Source: Pseudomonas maioricensis (GTDB taxonomy: Bacteria; Pseudomonadota; Gammaproteobacteria; Pseudomonadales; Pseudomonadaceae). Taken from it: a DNA stretch of 35,695 nt. Numbering within the stretch: the first letter of the stretch is position 1; every line of letters begins with the position of its first letter. The stretch spans positions 1 through 35,695 of the forward strand of contig NZ_LOHG01000024.1 of the NCBI RefSeq assembly GCF_022790535.1, read 5' to 3'. Below are positions 34,846 through 35,695 of the stretch, in pieces. The notes beneath the pieces are model-generated. The model was not told the origin of the DNA, did not search any database, and saw nothing but the letters and a program-made list of their open reading frames with translations. The position numbers and the translations under genes are program-made.

Positions 34846-35092
34846 GCTTAACACCGCTGAACAGCTTGATAGCAAAAGGGCTGTAGATACCGTTCCAGTC
34901 CACAACCCCCTTGGACTTGAGCACGATGTTCGCGCCGGCCGGAAAGGAAGGGATGCGCTCCTTTCGGTACCACGACAACACCGTGCGTGGCTTTTCGCCC
35001 AGCAGACCGGCCACTACGTCCAAGCTCGCCGGGCTTAACTTGCCCGCCTGCTCTGCGCCGCCGGCAGTTTCAATCCACTGATTAAGTTCCAC
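34832..35092 (-). CDS. Cro-like regulator (86 aa), divergent from repressor
   Basis: Residues about 18-48 (LSPASLDVVAGLLGEKPRTVLSWYRKERIPSF) form an HTH, followed by LKSKGVVDWNGIYSPFAIKLF, a pattern seen in Cro-like proteins of Pseudomonas phages. It is the first gene of the leftward early operon, transcribed away from the repressor. It probably counteracts the repressor by binding the same operators. The operator at 35107-35123 lies 15 bp upstream of its ATG. Confidence 0.75.
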   Translation of the reverse strand: MELNQWIETAGGAEQAGKLSPASLDVVAGLLGEKPRTVLSWYRKERIPSFPAGANIVLKSKGVVDWNGIYSPFAIKLFSGVKHVGS

Positions 35093-35106
35093 AAAAAGGC
35101 ACTCTT

Positions 35107-35123
35107 TTACACGATTGGTGTAA
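35107..35123. promoter_or_regulatory. Operator O1 (TTACAC-N5-GTGTAA) before the Cro-like gene
   Basis: The perfect inverted repeat TTACACGATTGGTGTAA lies near the predicted start of the leftward early transcript. Arms and spacing equal the site at 283-299. Confidence 0.75.
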
Positions 35124-35127
35124 GTCT

Positions 35128-35157
35128 ATTTCGAGCGCGCCCTATTTCTCAAGCTTT
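35128..35157 (-). promoter_or_regulatory. Candidate leftward early promoter (TTGAGA-N18-TAGACT)
   Basis: On the minus strand TTGAGA (about 35152-35157), 18 bp, TAGACT (about 35128). Predicted start falls next to O1, so bound repressor would block it. Positions are by eye. Confidence 0.45.
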
Positions 35158-35169
35158 TTTTGGCTTCAT

Positions 35170-35208
35170 CTACACTTAAAGTGTATATTTCGTCAGGTTA
35201 CATATAAT
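35170..35208 (+). promoter_or_regulatory. Operator O2 and repressor promoter (-10 TATAAT)
   Basis: CTACACTTAAAGTGTAT (35170-35186) is a TACAC-N5-GTGTA site. Downstream is a perfect -10 TATAAT (35203-35208) whose -35 would be the poor AGTGTA inside the operator, so bound protein should control repressor transcription. Confidence 0.6.
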
Positions 35209-35262
35209 ATTCAATAAATTGCCAAGGCGTGAAACCTCACAGCGCCGCATGAGAGATTGCGC

Positions 35263-35695
35263 ATGTCAGAACTAATAGAGATTGTTGCTCAGCGGCTAAA
35301 GGGCTGTCGCGCGAGCACTGGCTGGACCCTTGAAGAGACGGCCCGCAGGCTGTCCGCTTTGTCGGGCACCCCCATGACTTTCTCGCGGTTTTCCAACTGG
35401 GAATTAGGGCTGCGCATGCCGCCGCCGGATCAGATTGTGCTGCTGGCCAAACTGTTCGGTAAGACGCCTGCCTGGCTCCAAGGCTACACCGATAACGACA
35501 GTTTAAGCGCCGCTTCCAACAGTTACGTGACAGCAAATCCGCCCAATATACAGACGAAAAACGGACTGCTAAGCCTGACGCAAGCCGCTGACAGCACGGC
35601 TTTCAGTCATGACTATATCGAAAGCCGGGGCATGAACCGAAATCAGTTGCTGTGCATCAAGCAGCTTGATGCCAGCATGGCACCAACGATTGCCG
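35263..35695 (+). CDS. Phage repressor, XRE HTH + S24 domain (5' part, continues at base 1)
   Basis: This is the N-terminal 144 codons of a CI-like repressor that continues in frame at base 1 of the window. Residues about 8-70 form an XRE-type helix-turn-helix with a WTLEETARRL helix and a SNWELGLRMP recognition region. A Ser/Thr/Asn-rich linker follows, then the start of an S24/LexA-like fold with the nucleophile motif DASMAPTI just before the edge. It is divergent from the Cro-like gene at 35092, and the 170-bp gap carries two TACAC-N5-GTGTA sites and a TATAAT -10. I expect it to maintain the lysogenic/plasmid state by repressing the leftward early operon. The ATG at 35263 has only a weak purine stretch upstream. 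The protein contains no Ala-Gly or Cys-Gly dipeptide in its linker. Confidence 0.9.
   Translation, partial: MSELIEIVAQRLKGCRASTGWTLEETARRLSALSGTPMTFSRFSNWELGLRMPPPDQIVLLAKLFGKTPAWLQGYTDNDSLSAASNSYVTANPPNIQTKNGLLSLTQAADSTAFSHDYIESRGMNRNQLLCIKQLDASMAPTIA

Noticed and set aside
1..35695. CRISPR array, insertion sequence or tRNA gene
   Set aside because: No evenly spaced long repeats with unique spacers, no transposase and no cloverleaf were found by eye; short tandem 8-bp arrays are not CRISPR.

Overview
The window reads as one complete circular replicon, opened inside its own repressor gene. An S24-type repressor starts at 35263 and runs off the right edge in frame; its C-terminal half starts at base 1 and ends at 233. 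Joined, they give one uninterrupted ORF of about 221 aa. The molecule carries a full tailed-phage gene set plus a plasmid replication and partition set, so I read it as a phage-plasmid of about 35.7 kb. GC-rich coding, overlapping start/stop junctions and the protein families seen (LuxR-type orphan regulator, ParA with a small ribbon-helix-helix partner, DUF-type phage proteins) suggest a Pseudomonas host. The host is inference, not proven here.

Layout. Plus strand: repressor (35263 through the edge to 233), a small ORF (336-587), a LuxR-type HTH gene (617-1033), parA (1151-1792) and a ribbon-helix-helix partner (1830-2117). From 2171 to about 2850 is a non-coding, hairpin-rich stretch bracketed by a 21-bp direct repeat. 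Minus strand, 7102 down to 2852: a plasmid-type accessory operon of small regulators plus one 441-aa protein of unknown role. Minus strand, 9268 down to 7840: a replication unit with a 60-aa ORF, a probable antisense RNA, a 41-aa leader peptide and the Rep protein, followed by about 390 bp of gene-free DNA that may hold the origin. Minus strand, 30603 down to 9498: holin, endolysin, two-component spanin, HNH nuclease, terminase, HK97-like head genes and a Mu/SfV-like contractile tail. Minus strand, 35092 down to 30803: Cro-like protein, replication accessory protein, a degenerate P-loop protein, a Q-like regulator, a tyrosine recombinase and three small ORFs.

Regulation is the most interesting part. 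(1) An 8-bp unit, WTTCKTYA, is tandemly arrayed without gaps at seven places (27 units): on both sides of the parA promoter, between parA and its partner, upstream of several accessory genes, and upstream of the recombinase. In two arrays a unit supplies the -35 element of a promoter. The partition RHH protein is the obvious candidate reader, which would couple segregation to the whole accessory regulon. (2) Sites of form TACAC-N5-GTGTA lie on both sides of the repressor/Cro intergenic region and in front of the 336-1033 genes. (3) Rep appears controlled by an IncB/IncI/IncFII-like antisense RNA, leader peptide and pseudoknot. (4) Lysis genes sit behind a strong promoter followed about 50-80 bp later by a terminator, as in lambda pR'-tR', and a Q-like gene is present.

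The repressor lacks the catalytic lysine and the usual cleavage dipeptide, so ordinary SOS self-cleavage may not be its switch. No tRNA, rRNA, CRISPR array or insertion sequence was seen.
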